From Planctomycetota bacterium (GTDB lineage: Bacteria; Planctomycetota; Planctomycetia; Pirellulales; JADFKK01), in NCBI GenBank assembly GCA_022564995.1, contig JADFKK010000052.1, positions 1 to 33,377 on the forward strand: a DNA stretch of 33,377 bases, given 5' to 3'. Shown one piece after another: positions 32,917 through 33,377 of the stretch. Numbering within the stretch: the stretch's first letter is position 1; the number at the start of each line of letters is the position of its first letter. The notes beneath the pieces were generated by a model, which saw only the letters and a program-made list of their open reading frames with translations, did not search any database and was not told the DNA's origin. The translations under genes and the position numbers were made by a program.

Positions 32917-33264
32917 CGGGTGCTTCTCCATCGATTCCGTCGAGAATCGATTCGACTCGAATTCCCCCGTGCGTCTGTGCTGCCGTGATGGTATACAGGC
33001 CCGTGCATTTACCGACAGCGCAGACATCAATAATACCCATATGTGGGTATTTTTGCAAGTCTACTGACGGGTATTGGCGAGCGCAGCCATTCGCCTTTCG
33101 CTTGGAAGTGCCTTGTGTGAGTGCGAGGGGCACGATGCCTGAATGTGGGCGAACACCCTGTTAATTCCGCTCACCGTCTGCGGATAACCAGATCGGGCAA
33201 CGATCGTTTTGTCATCGCCTGAGAACGCCCCAAATGTAGAACTCGCTTTCACAAGGAGATCGTC
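32917..33264. other. Divergent intergenic region at the right edge
   Basis: It separates the minus-strand FG-GAP gene from the plus-strand gene starting at 33265. Apart from the palindrome at 33032-33054 I see no gene; open frames on both strands here look like chance. It should hold both divergent promoters, which I could not place. Confidence 0.4.
33032..33054. promoter_or_regulatory. Small palindrome in the FG-GAP upstream region
   Basis: AATACCCA (33032-33039) and TGGGTATT (33044-33051) are perfect 8-base partners around TATG, followed by TTT. About 115 bases upstream of the FG-GAP start, it could be an operator or a weak plus-strand terminator. Nothing in the sequence decides between these. 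Confidence 0.35.
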
Positions 33265-33377
33265 ATGGAACTTTGGACTACCTATCTGGTGTATCTGGCG
33301 ATCAGCATCGGGCTGACCGTGTGGGTCGGGCGAACTTTGCACTCGCGGGGGCGGGTGTTCATTGTCGATGCGGCCGA
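33265..33377 (+). CDS. Small inner-membrane protein, partial at window edge
   Basis: ATG 33265 is preceded by AAGGAG with a good spacing of 8 bases. The 37 visible residues start MELWTTYLVYLAISIGLTVW and continue VGRTLHSRGRVFIVDAA with no stop before the window ends. One membrane helix is followed by a basic loop, TLHSRGRVF. From memory this matches the start of a small conserved membrane protein of unknown function whose next residues would form a second helix. The 3' part lies outside the window. Confidence 0.75.
   Translation, partial: MELWTTYLVYLAISIGLTVWVGRTLHSRGRVFIVDAA

Overview
The window looks like a chromosomal segment of a planctomycete, most likely of the Pirellulales type. That placement rests on lineage-typical genes seen together: a cysteine-rich secreted protein built of YTV repeats, a Tat-exported DUF1501 protein, a DUF1559-type secreted protein, a protein with an LEKRLLL (LEPR-xLL-like) N-terminus, secreted proteins ending in dockerin-like repeats plus a PEP-CTERM anchor, and many intergenic palindromic repeats. 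No genus can be named from the sequence alone.

Left part (1-7.6 kb), accessory DNA. A 5'-truncated tyrosine recombinase runs toward the 3' end of a tRNA-Gln(UUG) gene, the usual geometry of an integrative-element end. After a repeat-rich gap comes a minus-strand four-gene cassette: mod (type III DNA methyltransferase), hicA (toxin), hicB (antitoxin) and res (type III restriction helicase/nuclease). Junctions mod/hicA and hicB/res are TAATG overlaps, and hicA/hicB overlap by 17 bases, so the toxin-antitoxin pair is translationally built into the restriction operon. On both sides lie what appear to be the two ends of one broken type IIG-like methyltransferase gene, N-terminal piece upstream of mod and C-terminal piece fused in frame to the end of res. 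This suggests the cassette landed in, or replaced the middle of, an older restriction gene.

Middle part (7.8-23.5 kb), mostly core and lineage genes: rex (redox-sensing repressor), a GspG-like pseudopilin with a clear terminator, the YTV protein with its terminator, a CPBP membrane protease, a secreted DUF1559-type protein followed by a small conserved-looking ORF, a 56-residue minus-strand ORF with a strong ribosome binding site, the DUF1501 protein, a membrane protein with an external zf-HC2-like zinc motif, a Crp/Fnr regulator, a dockerin/PEP-CTERM protein, a beta-helix-like repeat protein, a small zinc-ribbon protein, a secreted cyclophilin and rsmD.

Right part (23.5-33.4 kb): two large exported proteins of unknown function flank a short flagellin. 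They are followed by a mosaic of nested inverted repeats, a YjhG/YagF-type dehydratase (probably D-xylonate dehydratase), a seven-repeat FG-GAP beta-propeller protein with dockerin and PEP-CTERM ends, and the start of a small membrane protein cut off by the window edge.

Two themes stand out: the HicAB-containing type III restriction cassette nested in the wreck of another restriction gene, and families of palindromic repeats that repeatedly sit on or next to stop codons.
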